The notes: generated by a model not told the origin, from the letters alone. 8,010 bases of DNA from an uncultured Slackia sp. (GCA_900553775.1 USEZ01000088.1:1-8010); one strand, 5' to 3'. Positions 1 to 5,791 are shown, counted from the stretch's first letter. A program made the numbers and translations.

Positions 1-542
1 GTGGCATCGAGCAGAGAAAACGTGCCCGTGGTCAAAGCCGCCACCGCGAATTGGAACGACACCACGCCCGACGCGTCGTTGATCAGCGACTCGCCCGACA
101 AAAGCACCTCCTGGCGCTTGGTCAGCGACGCCCTTTGGGAAAGCGAGGCCACCGCGACGGCGTCGGTGGGGCCGAGCGCGGCGCCGAGCGCGAACGCCGC
201 CGCAAGCGGGACGCTCGGCTGGACGATATTGAGCGCGAATCCCGCCACGAGGATCGTGGCCACCACCAACCCGACGGCGAGCGAAAGGACGACGGTGCGA
301 TTCGACCAAAGCGCCGCCTTGTCGACCTGACGCGCCTCGTCATAGAGCAAAGGCGCGATGAACAGCACGAGGAACAGCTCGGGCTCCATGGTGAAATTCG
401 ACGTGGTGAAGCCGCACAGCGCGATGACGGCGCCGATCGCGATCTGGATAAGCGGCGTGGAAACGCCGCGCACCACCTGGTTGATGACCGCGGACACCAC
501 GACGGATGCGGCGAGGATGAGGATGAATCCGAATGTCGTCAT
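1..542 (-). CDS. Na+/H+ antiporter, CPA1/NhaP-like, 3' end cut by window
   Basis: This is the N-terminal 180 residues of a membrane cation/proton exchanger, which would export Na+ (or K+) in exchange for protons and help control pH and salt balance. The reading frame is open from the ATG at 542 to the window edge. The protein is strongly hydrophobic, with likely membrane segments at about residues 4-20, 30-44, 54-68, 83-107, 112-133 and 155-172. Family motifs visible are FIAPLLYDEA (61-70), GPTDAVAV (124-131) and GESLINDASGVV (150-161). The last contains the Asn-Asp pair (N155, D156) that lies in the ion-binding site of CPA1 antiporters. The start is supported by AAGGAG 7 bases upstream, inside the end of the preceding lipid kinase gene, and by an ATGA overlap with that gene's stop. 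This implies co-transcription and coupled translation. The C-terminal half, including any cytoplasmic regulatory domain, is outside the window, so ion specificity cannot be judged. Confidence 0.88.
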   Translation of the reverse strand, partial: MTTFGFILILAASVVVSAVINQVVRGVSTPLIQIAIGAVIALCGFTTSNFTMEPELFLVLFIAPLLYDEARQVDKAALWSNRTVVLSLAVGLVVATILVAGFALNIVQPSVPLAAAFALGAALGPTDAVAVASLSQRASLTKRQEVLLSGESLINDASGVVSFQFAVAALTTGTFSLLDA

Positions 543-1474
543 AGGCATGCTCCTTCGTTTGCGAAAAGGACGTCGATTTCGCGCGGAAGCATCGAAATCT
601 CGAAACGGCGGCCGTGCGCGGCCTCGCCGTCTATCTGGACGGGCGGCTCTTCATCGAACGAAAGCGCAAGACGGGCCGCGCGCCCGAACGACAGCACGTC
701 GGCATAGCCCGTATGCCTGCCCTCTTTCGCCTTCAGAAACACCTTGGCCGCCTTCAGAGGACCGATCGGCGGATGGGCGATGCAGTAGTCGAACAGCCCG
801 TCGTGCGGATCGGCCCCGGGACACACTTTGAACCCTCCGCCGTACGTCGGGCCTATCTGCACCGCGAGCAGAAGCATCGATAAGCGGGCTTCGGGCGTGC
901 CGTCGACGGAAAGGCCGAAGGCGTATTCGTCGCGGTGAAACGCCAGCTGCACCATCCCCTCTTCCAGGAAAAGCCGCGTGCCCGTGCGCCCCGTGCGCTC
1001 TCTGCGCTCGTGGGTTCCCAAGGCGATGGCGGCGTCGAGCCCGAACGAGAGCGTCTGCATGAACGGCACGCCGTTGGCAAGCCCCACGTCGGCCGGGCGC
1101 GAGACGGCATCGACCAGACGGAAGAACGCCTGCTCGTAATCGAGCGGCATGCCGAGCGTGCGCGCGTAATCGTTGCCGTTGCCGCACGGGATAAGCCCGA
1201 GCGCGGGACGTCGGCCGCGCGGAATGTCGAGAAGCCCCGCAACCGCCTCGTGCACCACGCCGTCGCCGCCCACGACGACGAGCGTGTCGAAAGCGGCCGA
1301 AGAGCGAGCGAGTTCGGCCGCATGGCCCGGGCTGCGCGTGGTTTCCACGCGCAGAGAGCAAAACGGCGAGGCGCACGACGCGGCGGCATAGCGCAGAAAC
1401 GCCGCGCTTCGGGCTCCGTTGCCGTTCTGGGCGGCCGGGTTCACGATGGCCAAGGCGTTCCCGAGACGACGCAC
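539..1474 (-). CDS. diacylglycerol kinase-family lipid kinase (YegS/BmrU/DagK type)
   Basis: A 311-residue soluble or membrane-associated kinase of the DAGK catalytic family, which phosphorylates diacylglycerol or a related lipid using ATP. In Gram-positive bacteria DgkB of this family recycles diacylglycerol into phosphatidic acid; other members act on sphingoid or undetermined lipids. Visible motifs are the N-terminal VNPAAQNGNG (11-20, the NPxxGxG signature), the nucleotide-binding GGDGVVHEA (69-77), IPCGNGNDYAR (95-105, usually GTxNDFAR), YGGGFKVCPGADPHDGLFD (211-229) and IDGE near the C-terminus (281-284). Length fits the family. The start is a GTG: an in-frame TAA lies eight codons upstream (1496-1498), and AAAGGGG sits 7 bases before the GTG. 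It follows a terminator region and is probably the first gene of a new unit with the antiporter, which it overlaps by four bases (ATGA). The exact lipid substrate cannot be told from sequence, so no symbol is given. Confidence 0.9.
   Translation of the reverse strand: MRRLGNALAIVNPAAQNGNGARSAAFLRYAAASCASPFCSLRVETTRSPGHAAELARSSAAFDTLVVVGGDGVVHEAVAGLLDIPRGRRPALGLIPCGNGNDYARTLGMPLDYEQAFFRLVDAVSRPADVGLANGVPFMQTLSFGLDAAIALGTHERRERTGRTGTRLFLEEGMVQLAFHRDEYAFGLSVDGTPEARLSMLLLAVQIGPTYGGGFKVCPGADPHDGLFDYCIAHPPIGPLKAAKVFLKAKEGRHTGYADVLSFGRAARLALSFDEEPPVQIDGEAAHGRRFEISMLPREIDVLFANEGACL
550..555 (-). promoter_or_regulatory. ribosome binding site of the antiporter gene
   Basis: AAGGAG on the minus strand, 7 bases before the ATG at 542. 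It lies within the last codons of the upstream lipid kinase gene, so ribosomes finishing that gene can re-initiate at the ATGA overlap. It fixes the antiporter start. Confidence 0.75.
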
Positions 1475-1481
1475 GAGCCGA

Positions 1482-1488
1482 CCCCTTT
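1482..1488 (-). promoter_or_regulatory. ribosome binding site of the lipid kinase gene
   Basis: AAAGGGG on the minus strand, 7 bases before the GTG at 1474. With the in-frame TAA at 1496-1498 it makes the GTG the only reasonable start. Confidence 0.7.
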
Positions 1489-1514
1489 CGTTCGATTATG
1501 CGATGGTTGCATAC

Positions 1515-1520
1515 AGTATA
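1515..1520 (-). promoter_or_regulatory. candidate -10 box for the lipid kinase/antiporter unit
   Basis: TATACT on the minus strand, about 40 bases upstream of the GTG at 1474 and downstream of both terminator-like hairpins of the preceding operon. It matches a primary-sigma -10 box at five of six positions and stands out in otherwise GC-rich DNA. No good -35 is seen: at 17-bp spacing the hexamer is GCAAAG (1538-1543). It lies inside a short dyad, ATACAGTAT (1511-1519), which could be an operator half or coincidence. The position is right, but the promoter call is tentative. Confidence 0.4.
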
Positions 1521-1607
1521 CGGCCTTGTTCCCCGCCCTTTGCCGATCCCAAGAAGACGCGCACGGCATTTTCAGCTTCGCTGCGCACAGAAAGCGGCAC
1601 GGCGTCG

Positions 1608-1647
1608 AAAAACGACGAAGGCGCGGCATGCGCGCCGCGCCTTCGTC
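1608..1647 (-). terminator. strong rho-independent terminator after mtnN
   Basis: A perfect 14-bp inverted repeat (arms 1614-1627 and 1634-1647; 6-nt loop ATGCGC) is followed on the minus strand by G and then TTTTT (1612-1608). The stem is very GC-rich and lies about 80 bases after the mtnN stop. There is no T-run on the plus-strand side, so it acts in one direction and likely ends the obg-to-mtnN transcript. Confidence 0.85.
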
Positions 1648-1663
1648 CATGCATGCGGGATGG

Positions 1664-1679
1664 GCAGGCGGCCGCCTGC
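1664..1679. repeat. 16-bp perfect palindrome between two terminator hairpins
   Basis: GCAGGCGG followed directly by its reverse complement CCGCCTGC, with a NotI site at the centre. It has no spacer and no following T-run, so it is not itself a terminator. It lies in the intergenic region after mtnN and could be a protein-binding dyad or add to transcript-end structure; no role can be assigned. Confidence 0.5.
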
Positions 1680-1682
1680 TCG

Positions 1683-1712
1683 AAAAGCGGCCGTCGCCCG
1701 CACGCCGGCCGC
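1683..1712 (-). terminator. possible first terminator hairpin after mtnN
   Basis: Arms CGGCCGC and GCGGCCG (1706-1712 and 1687-1693) form a 7-bp GC stem with a 12-nt loop, followed on the minus strand by TTTT (1686-1683). It begins about 15 bases after the mtnN stop. The loop is large and the T-run short, so it is weaker than the one at 1608-1647; the two would act in tandem. Confidence 0.5.
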
Positions 1713-1727
1713 GCGACGGAAAGCCGA

Positions 1728-2420
1728 TCAGCGATTCGCCGCGAAAGCCGCGAGCACAAGCTCCGTGAACGCGCACGCATCCTCGCATGCGCGCTTGTTG
1801 TTGATCTCGTAGTTGGCGAAGCCGTCGTGCTCCGCCGTATCAGTGATGCCGCGCACCGACGAAAACGCGATGCCGTTGGCGTAGCATACCTGGGCCATCG
1901 CGGCGCTTTCCATATCGACGGCAAGCGGATTATGGCGAGCCATCACGTCGCCGCGCTGCGTATCGTCGACGAATTGGTCGCCCGAAACGAACGGCCCGAA
2001 GCGCACCGGACGCTGCGCGCGCTTCGCGGCCGCATGCGCGGCGGCGAGCAGCCCCTCGTCGACCGCGAAAGCTCCCGAAGGGTAGTACGGATACGACTCC
2101 ACGAGCACCATCTGCGCATCCATGTCGTGATACGAAAACGCGGTGCCCACCACGATGTCGAACAAGTCGGCCGCAGGCGCCATGCCGCCTGCGGCCCCGG
2201 CGTTGACGATCGCATCGACGCCGTAACGGTCGATAAGCATCTGGCACACCATGGCGGCGTTGGCCTTGCCCACGCCGCAGCAGGTCAGAACCACAGGCAT
2301 GCCGGCGAACTCGCCTTCATAGACCTCGACGGCCGCCCGCTTCTCGCTGCGCTGAAGCTCGAGCTTTTCGAGAAAGGGCGTCACCTCGGTTTTCGTGGCG
2401 CATACGATACCGACGGCCAT
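1728..2420 (-). CDS. mtnN: 5'-methylthioadenosine/S-adenosylhomocysteine nucleosidase
   Basis: A 230-residue cytoplasmic enzyme that cleaves the N-glycosidic bond of methylthioadenosine, S-adenosylhomocysteine and 5'-deoxyadenosine, releasing adenine and removing inhibitory by-products of SAM use. Family features in order are E12 in ATKTEVTPF (the N-terminal catalytic-site Glu of MTAN), GVGKANAA (49-56), NAGAAGG (73-79), SGDQF (146-150), VDMESAA (168-174, with the ribose-binding Glu) and RGITDTA (190-196, with D194 matching the catalytic Asp). Length matches the E. coli enzyme, about 232 residues. The ATG at 2420 is 3 bases after the rsfS stop and has a strong GAGGAGG at 2429-2435, so it is translated as the last gene of the operon. 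A futalosine hydrolase (MqnB), a related family, is less likely given the motifs but cannot be fully excluded. Confidence 0.92.
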   Translation of the reverse strand: MAVGIVCATKTEVTPFLEKLELQRSEKRAAVEVYEGEFAGMPVVLTCCGVGKANAAMVCQMLIDRYGVDAIVNAGAAGGMAPAADLFDIVVGTAFSYHDMDAQMVLVESYPYYPSGAFAVDEGLLAAAHAAAKRAQRPVRFGPFVSGDQFVDDTQRGDVMARHNPLAVDMESAAMAQVCYANGIAFSSVRGITDTAEHDGFANYEINNKRACEDACAFTELVLAAFAANR

Positions 2421-2423
2421 GTC

Positions 2424-2813
2424 CTACGCCTCCTCGGACGAGGCGGGCACGGGAGCGAAATCGACCAGAGGCGCATCGTTCCAGATCTCTTCCAGGCGAT
2501 AGTAGTCGCGGCCCTCGGGCTGGAATACGTGCACCACGAAATCGCCGTAATCCTGCAAAGCCCAGAACCCCTCCTGCGCGCCTTCCACGCTATAGGGCTT
2601 CACGCCCGCTTCCTTGGTTTCGGCCTCTTCGATCGCATCGAGCACCGCGTCGATCTGGCGGTTGTTCTGCGCCGTGGCGATCACGAAGAAATCGGTGATG
2701 CCGGAAAGCTCGCGCACGTCCTGGATCATGATGTCGACGGCTTTCTTGGAATCGGCGGCGCGCGCCGCGATCAAAGCCTTCTCGATGGAGGGCAGCCCTT
2801 TATCCTGTGCCAT
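2424..2813 (-). CDS. rsfS: ribosomal silencing factor RsfS
   Basis: A 129-residue protein of the RsfS/Iojap/YbeB family. In bacteria RsfS binds uL14 on the large ribosomal subunit and blocks joining with the small subunit, lowering translation when nutrients are short. Visible family features are DFFVIATAQNNRQIDAVLDA (41-60) and the conserved block with W84, DYGDFVVHVF (88-97), R102, YYRLEEIW (104-111) and DAPLVD (113-118). The C-terminus carries a short Pro/Ala/Ser/Glu tail. Its length is normal. The ATG at 2813 is preceded by AAAGGA about 12 bases upstream, a wide but workable spacing. It lies 55 bases after yqeK, and nadD-yqeK-rsfS is the usual order, which supports both neighbours' identities. 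Confidence 0.95.
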   Translation of the reverse strand: MAQDKGLPSIEKALIAARAADSKKAVDIMIQDVRELSGITDFFVIATAQNNRQIDAVLDAIEEAETKEAGVKPYSVEGAQEGFWALQDYGDFVVHVFQPEGRDYYRLEEIWNDAPLVDFAPVPASSEEA

Positions 2814-2829
2814 GAAAATGAAATCCTTT

Positions 2830-2855
2830 CGCTTCGAAGCGGATGAGGCATCCGC
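2830..2855. repeat. overlapping inverted repeats in the yqeK-rsfS gap
   Basis: Two dyads lie in the 55-base gap just before rsfS: the palindrome CGCTTCGAAGCG (2830-2841), and GCGGATG/CATCCGC with a 3-nt loop (2839-2855). They share bases, so only one can form at a time. Neither has a T-run after it on the minus strand, so they are not terminators. They could set processing or relative expression of rsfS, but this is unproven. Confidence 0.45.
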
Positions 2856-2868
2856 CGTGGTTTTCGAC

Positions 2869-3543
2869 CTACTCTATGACGATGACGCGCGCCGCATGGG
2901 CCGCATCCGCGCGCTCGGATACCGGGGCGTCTTCGTGGCGCCACGGGCGCGCATCCTCTCTTTCGGCGCGATTGGCGACCAGCGCATTCCAAACGACGAG
3001 GGAATCGGGATGCACGGGCAGGCCGCCTTCGATCAGGTAGACGAGCGTCGAGGCATACGCCATGAAAAACAACTCGTCGAGCGGCACTTCGCCCACCGCC
3101 TCGCGCAATGCGGCGGCGCCTGAAAACGTGCGCCCCGGCTCGATGATGTCGGCGATGAACACCACCTTGTCAAGATCGGCCATATCGGCCGCGCCGCACG
3201 TATGCCGGGAAATCGCCTGCAAAACCTCCCCGGAAAGCTCGGGGAACTCTCGCTTCAGCGAATACGGCGCCGTCAGCGCATGGAGCACGCCAGGCATCTG
3301 CTTGCGGACGCTTTTCGGGGCGAGCCCGTGCTTTTTCGCCAAGCGCTTGAGCTCTTTGAACGAAAGGGCCTTGTCCCAATCGTGCAAAAGACCCGCGACG
3401 GCGGCGGCATTCTCGTCGACGCCGTAGATGCGCGCAAGCTGCTCGGCCGCCTGCGCCACGCCCATCGAATGGCTGTAGCGCGACGGTTTGACGCGCCGCT
3501 TCAGACGCAGGCGCATTTCTTCGAATGTATCGGGATCGACCAT
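2869..3543 (-). CDS. yqeK: YqeK-type HD-domain Ap4A hydrolase (symmetrical)
   Basis: A 224-residue HD-domain phosphohydrolase. Members of the YqeK family have been shown to split diadenosine tetraphosphate symmetrically into two ADP, removing a stress-linked nucleotide. Metal-site and family motifs are RYSHSMGV (22-29, H25), AGLLHDWDK (50-58, the HD pair H54-D55), H88 in VLHALTAPY, ISRHTCG (111-117, H114) and DKVVFIADIIEPGR (125-138, D132). The protein is longer than the B. subtilis homologue (about 186), mostly because of a charged Arg/Glu/Asp-rich C-terminal tail of about 30 residues. The ATG at 3543 was chosen because AAGGAAGGAA lies 7 bases upstream and homology begins close after it. The frame stays open for 44 more codons to a GTG at 3675 overlapping the nadD stop; that extension looks non-conserved. 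Gene order between nadD and rsfS supports the call. Confidence 0.9.
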   Translation of the reverse strand: MVDPDTFEEMRLRLKRRVKPSRYSHSMGVAQAAEQLARIYGVDENAAAVAGLLHDWDKALSFKELKRLAKKHGLAPKSVRKQMPGVLHALTAPYSLKREFPELSGEVLQAISRHTCGAADMADLDKVVFIADIIEPGRTFSGAAALREAVGEVPLDELFFMAYASTLVYLIEGGLPVHPDSLVVWNALVANRAEREDARPWRHEDAPVSERADAAHAARVIVIE

Positions 3544-3550
3544 CGATCGC

Positions 3551-3560
3551 TTCCTTCCTT
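3551..3560 (-). promoter_or_regulatory. ribosome binding site deciding the yqeK start
   Basis: AAGGAAGGAA on the minus strand, 7 bases before the ATG at 3543. No comparable site precedes the alternative GTG at 3675, so the shorter protein is preferred. Confidence 0.7.
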
Positions 3561-3580
3561 GTAAAACAGCATCGGCGTCG

Positions 3581-3638
3581 CGCGGCAAAAGGCGCAGGCG
3601 GGCGTGCCCGCAAAACGCCGCGGCCTTAAGGTCGCGGC
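3581..3638 (-). promoter_or_regulatory. structured nadD-yqeK intercistronic segment with competing hairpins
   Basis: Three inverted repeats are packed here. A 22-base near-palindrome centred on CCTTAAGG (3617-3638; one A-C mismatch in the stem) is followed on the minus strand by GTTTTG. GCGGG/CCCGC (3598-3611) is followed shortly after by TTTTG. An outer pair, CGCGGC (3581-3586) with GCCGCG (3617-3622), would enclose the second and break up the first. Mutually exclusive pairing with short T-runs resembles an attenuator or partial terminator, but the T-runs are only four long and the GC content makes such repeats easier to find by chance. Confidence 0.35.
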
Positions 3639-3666
3639 AGAGCACATCGACGCATGCGGCGCCGTC

Positions 3667-3683
3667 GAGCCTCACCGAGGCTC
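3667..3683. repeat. hairpin across the nadD stop codon
   Basis: GAGCCTC and GAGGCTC form a perfect 7-bp stem with a 3-nt loop that contains part of the nadD TGA. No T-run follows on the minus strand. It would also bury the alternative yqeK GTG at 3675, consistent with that codon not being used. Confidence 0.5.
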
Positions 3684-4388
3684 TCGATACAGCCCGTTCC
3701 GCTCGATGCAGTCTGACACAACCTGAGGCACCAGATAACGAATCGACCGCCCCATGCGCACTTTCTCCCTCAAATCAGTGGAAGAGATGGCGAGCGCCGT
3801 CGCTTCGAACATCGATACATGGCGGATGCCCGCATGCGTTCGCATGTAGCGCCTGCGGGCGTCGTCGATCGCATATCCGGGGCGCGTGACGGCGATCAGA
3901 CGGGCCAGGCGCGCCACCTCGGCGGCATCGCGCCATTCCAGAATGCGCTGCACCGCATCGGCGCCCAAAATGAAATAGAGCTCGACGTTTTCGGGGTAAT
4001 GCGCGCGCAGGGCGCGCAGCGTGTCCACCGTGTACGTCTCGCCCGCCCGGTCGATTTCGAGCCGGCTCGCATCGAAACGGGGGTTGTCCGCCACGGCGGC
4101 CCTCACCATGGAGAAGCGCGTCTCGGCGTCGGTAACGCTCCTGTCGCGTTTCATCCACGGATTTCCCGCGGGCATGAACACCACGCCTGCCAGGCCGAAT
4201 GCATCGCATGCCTGCTCGGCGCAGGCGAGGTGCCCCATATGGATGGGATCGAACGTCCCCCCCATGATGCCGAGCCTCGCACGGCGGCCGTCCGCGCCCA
4301 AATCGTCGAAACGTTCGCACACCGCACAGTCCGAAACGGCGTCGGGCACGCCGCATCGGCCCGTCTGCGCGCAATCGGAGGCGACCAC
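3672..4388 (-). CDS. nadD: nicotinate-nucleotide adenylyltransferase
   Basis: This enzyme joins nicotinate mononucleotide and ATP to make deamido-NAD, a required step of NAD synthesis in the cytoplasm. The nucleotidyltransferase signature GGTFDPIHMGHL is at residues 43-54, with the T/HxGH-type catalytic histidines H50 and H53. Other features are FMPAGNPWMKRD, FILGADAV, the R/W-containing LEWRD stretch, and the C-terminal ISSTDLR (201-207) that closes over the ATP. The 238-residue form given starts at a GTG sharing a base with the proA stop (TAGTG). No strong ribosome site precedes it, only a weak CAGG. Other possible starts are GTG at 4322 (216 residues) or TTG at 4301 (209 residues), closer to the usual family start a few residues before IMGGTF. 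The long form adds a 41-residue leader with four cysteines. Function is certain; the start is not. Confidence 0.92.
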   Translation of the reverse strand: MVASDCAQTGRCGVPDAVSDCAVCERFDDLGADGRRARLGIMGGTFDPIHMGHLACAEQACDAFGLAGVVFMPAGNPWMKRDRSVTDAETRFSMVRAAVADNPRFDASRLEIDRAGETYTVDTLRALRAHYPENVELYFILGADAVQRILEWRDAAEVARLARLIAVTRPGYAIDDARRRYMRTHAGIRHVSMFEATALAISSTDLREKVRMGRSIRYLVPQVVSDCIERNGLYREPR

Positions 4389-5692
4389 TAGCCGCGCACC
4401 TGCCCCGTGCCGCGAATGACGTATTTGTACGACGTCAGCGCATCGAGCGCGAAGGGGCCGCGCACATGCAGCTTCTGCGTGGAAATGCCGATTTCCGCCC
4501 CCAGGCCGAAGCATCCCCCGTCGGTGAAGCGCGTCGAGGCGTTGGCGTAAACCGCCGCCGCATCGACGCCTGCCAGGAAATCCTCGATCGCAGACGCGCC
4601 CGCGCATGCCGATTCGTCGGCCACGATGCACTCGGAATGACCCGTGCCGTAGCGGTTGATATGGCGGATCGCCTCCTCGATGCCGTCAACCGCCTTCACG
4701 CTGATCTCGGGCGCGAGATACTCGCGGCCCCAATCCTGCTCGGTCGCGTCGGCGAAGCGCTGCGCCCCGCCCTCGCCGGACGCGGCGGCGAAGGCCGCGC
4801 GCGCTTCGGCGTCGCCGTGGATCAGCACGCCCGCCTGCGCGAGAGACGAAAGCATCTCCGGAAGAAACGCCTGGGCGATGGAGCGGTCGACCAGGAGGCT
4901 TTCGCACGCGTTGCACACGCCCGTGCGCTGCGTCTTGGCATTCATCACGATGGCCCGCGCCATGGCGAAATCGGCCGTCTCATGCACGTAGACGTGGCAA
5001 TTGCCCGTTCCCGTCTCTATGACCGGCACCTTGGAGCGCTCGACCCAGCGCCGGATCAGGCCCGCCCCGCCGCGCGGAATGAGCACGTCGACGATGCCGT
5101 GCAGCTCCATGAGGGCGTCGGTCGCCGCACGGTCGACGGTTTCGATGGCACGCACGCAATCGGCGGGAAGGCCTGCGCCTTGCACCGCTTCGCGCAAAAC
5201 CTTCGCCAGCGCCATATTGGAATGAAACGCCTGCGATCCGCCGCGCAGCACGCAGGCGTTGCCCGATTTCAGGCAGATGCCCGCCGCATCGACCGTCACG
5301 TTCGGACGGGCCTCGTAGACCATGGCGACCACGCCGAGGGGCGTGGTGACGCGCCTCAGGTCCATGCCGCCGTCGATTTCGCGCCGCTCGAGCGTGCGAT
5401 TCAGCGGGTCGGGCAGCTCGGCGAGCGATTCGAGCGCGCAGGCCATCGACTCGATGCGCGCCTCGTCGAGCATCAGGCGGTCGAGCAGGCCTTCGCTCAT
5501 GCCTTCATCGCGGCCTTTGTCCATATCATTGCCGTTGGCGGCCAGGATGTCGCCGACATGGGCGCGCAGGCCCCGCGCCATCGCGCGCAAGGCGGCGTTG
5601 CGCGTCGCGGCGGTCGCACGGGCGAGCACGCGCGATGCGTCGCGGGCGGCGCAGGCCGCATCGCGCACGGAGGTTTCTATTTCGGCATTCAT
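4388..5692 (-). CDS. proA: glutamate-5-semialdehyde dehydrogenase (gamma-glutamyl phosphate reductase)
   Basis: A 434-residue cytoplasmic enzyme that reduces gamma-glutamyl phosphate with NADPH to glutamate-5-semialdehyde, the second step of proline synthesis; the product cyclises and is reduced by ProC, which is not in this window. Family motifs are PLGVVAMVYEARPNVTVDAA (118-137), LKSGNACVLRGGSQA (141-155), the IPRGGAGLI block (205-213), PVIETGTGNCHVYV (223-236) and the catalytic-cysteine segment TQRTGVCNACESLLVD (254-269), where C260 is the nucleophile. The C-terminal block ASTRFTDGGCFGLGAEIGIS (385-404) is also typical. Length is normal. The ATG at 5692 has AAGGGA 6 bases upstream; the frame continues 28 codons further up but without conserved sequence. 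It follows proB by 99 bases and overlaps nadD by one base. Confidence 0.97.
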   Translation of the reverse strand: MNAEIETSVRDAACAARDASRVLARATAATRNAALRAMARGLRAHVGDILAANGNDMDKGRDEGMSEGLLDRLMLDEARIESMACALESLAELPDPLNRTLERREIDGGMDLRRVTTPLGVVAMVYEARPNVTVDAAGICLKSGNACVLRGGSQAFHSNMALAKVLREAVQGAGLPADCVRAIETVDRAATDALMELHGIVDVLIPRGGAGLIRRWVERSKVPVIETGTGNCHVYVHETADFAMARAIVMNAKTQRTGVCNACESLLVDRSIAQAFLPEMLSSLAQAGVLIHGDAEARAAFAAASGEGGAQRFADATEQDWGREYLAPEISVKAVDGIEEAIRHINRYGTGHSECIVADESACAGASAIEDFLAGVDAAAVYANASTRFTDGGCFGLGAEIGISTQKLHVRGPFALDALTSYKYVIRGTGQVRG

Positions 5693-5698
5693 GGCGAT

Positions 5699-5704
5699 TC
5701 CCTT
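5699..5704 (-). promoter_or_regulatory. ribosome binding site deciding the proA start
   Basis: AAGGGA on the minus strand, 6 bases before the ATG at 5692. It supports this ATG over the in-frame upstream extension reaching 5776. Confidence 0.65.
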
Positions 5705-5716
5705 CGGATTATAGGC

Positions 5717-5748
5717 CGCGCGACGCCCCGCCCGCGCGACGCGGGCGG
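5717..5748. repeat. GC hairpin and short direct repeat in the proB-proA gap
   Basis: The decamer CGCGCGACGC occurs twice, 16 bases apart (5717-5726 and 5733-5742). The second copy is in a perfect 9-bp hairpin (arms 5728-5736 and 5740-5748, loop CGA). There is no T-run, so it is not a terminator. The rest of the 99-base gap holds no gene. It may affect mRNA stability between proB and proA. Confidence 0.45.
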
Positions 5749-5791
5749 CAACGCATCCTCCGCGACCCTCGAACAATTGCAGGGCGCAGAG

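Noticed and set aside
1475..1727. A small gene in the 253-base intergenic region
   Set aside because: No frame there has a ribosome site plus convincing coding sequence, and the space is largely taken by terminator-like hairpins and a putative promoter.
935..1768. Plus-strand open frame of 277 codons opposite the lipid kinase
   Set aside because: No recognisable motif and Arg-rich composition. The opposite strand encodes a clear DAGK-family protein with its own ribosome site.
1419..2846. A 475-codon open frame on the plus strand, opposite mtnN and rsfS
   Set aside because: Arg/His-rich, no motif, and crosses the terminator region and two certain minus-strand genes; typical high-GC antisense shadow.
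3544..3675. Extending YqeK upstream to the GTG overlapping the nadD stop
   Set aside because: The extension is not family-like, has no ribosome site, and its GTG sits in a hairpin. The ATG at 3543 has a strong site. It is kept as a finding because the frame is open.
4389..4631. Extending NadD upstream to an ATG at 4631
   Set aside because: It would overlap proA by about 240 bases, and the added sequence is the Arg/Gly-rich shadow of proA.
5693..5776. Extending ProA upstream to 5776
   Set aside because: The added 28 residues are Arg/Ala-rich and not family-like, and the ATG at 5692 has a well-placed ribosome site.
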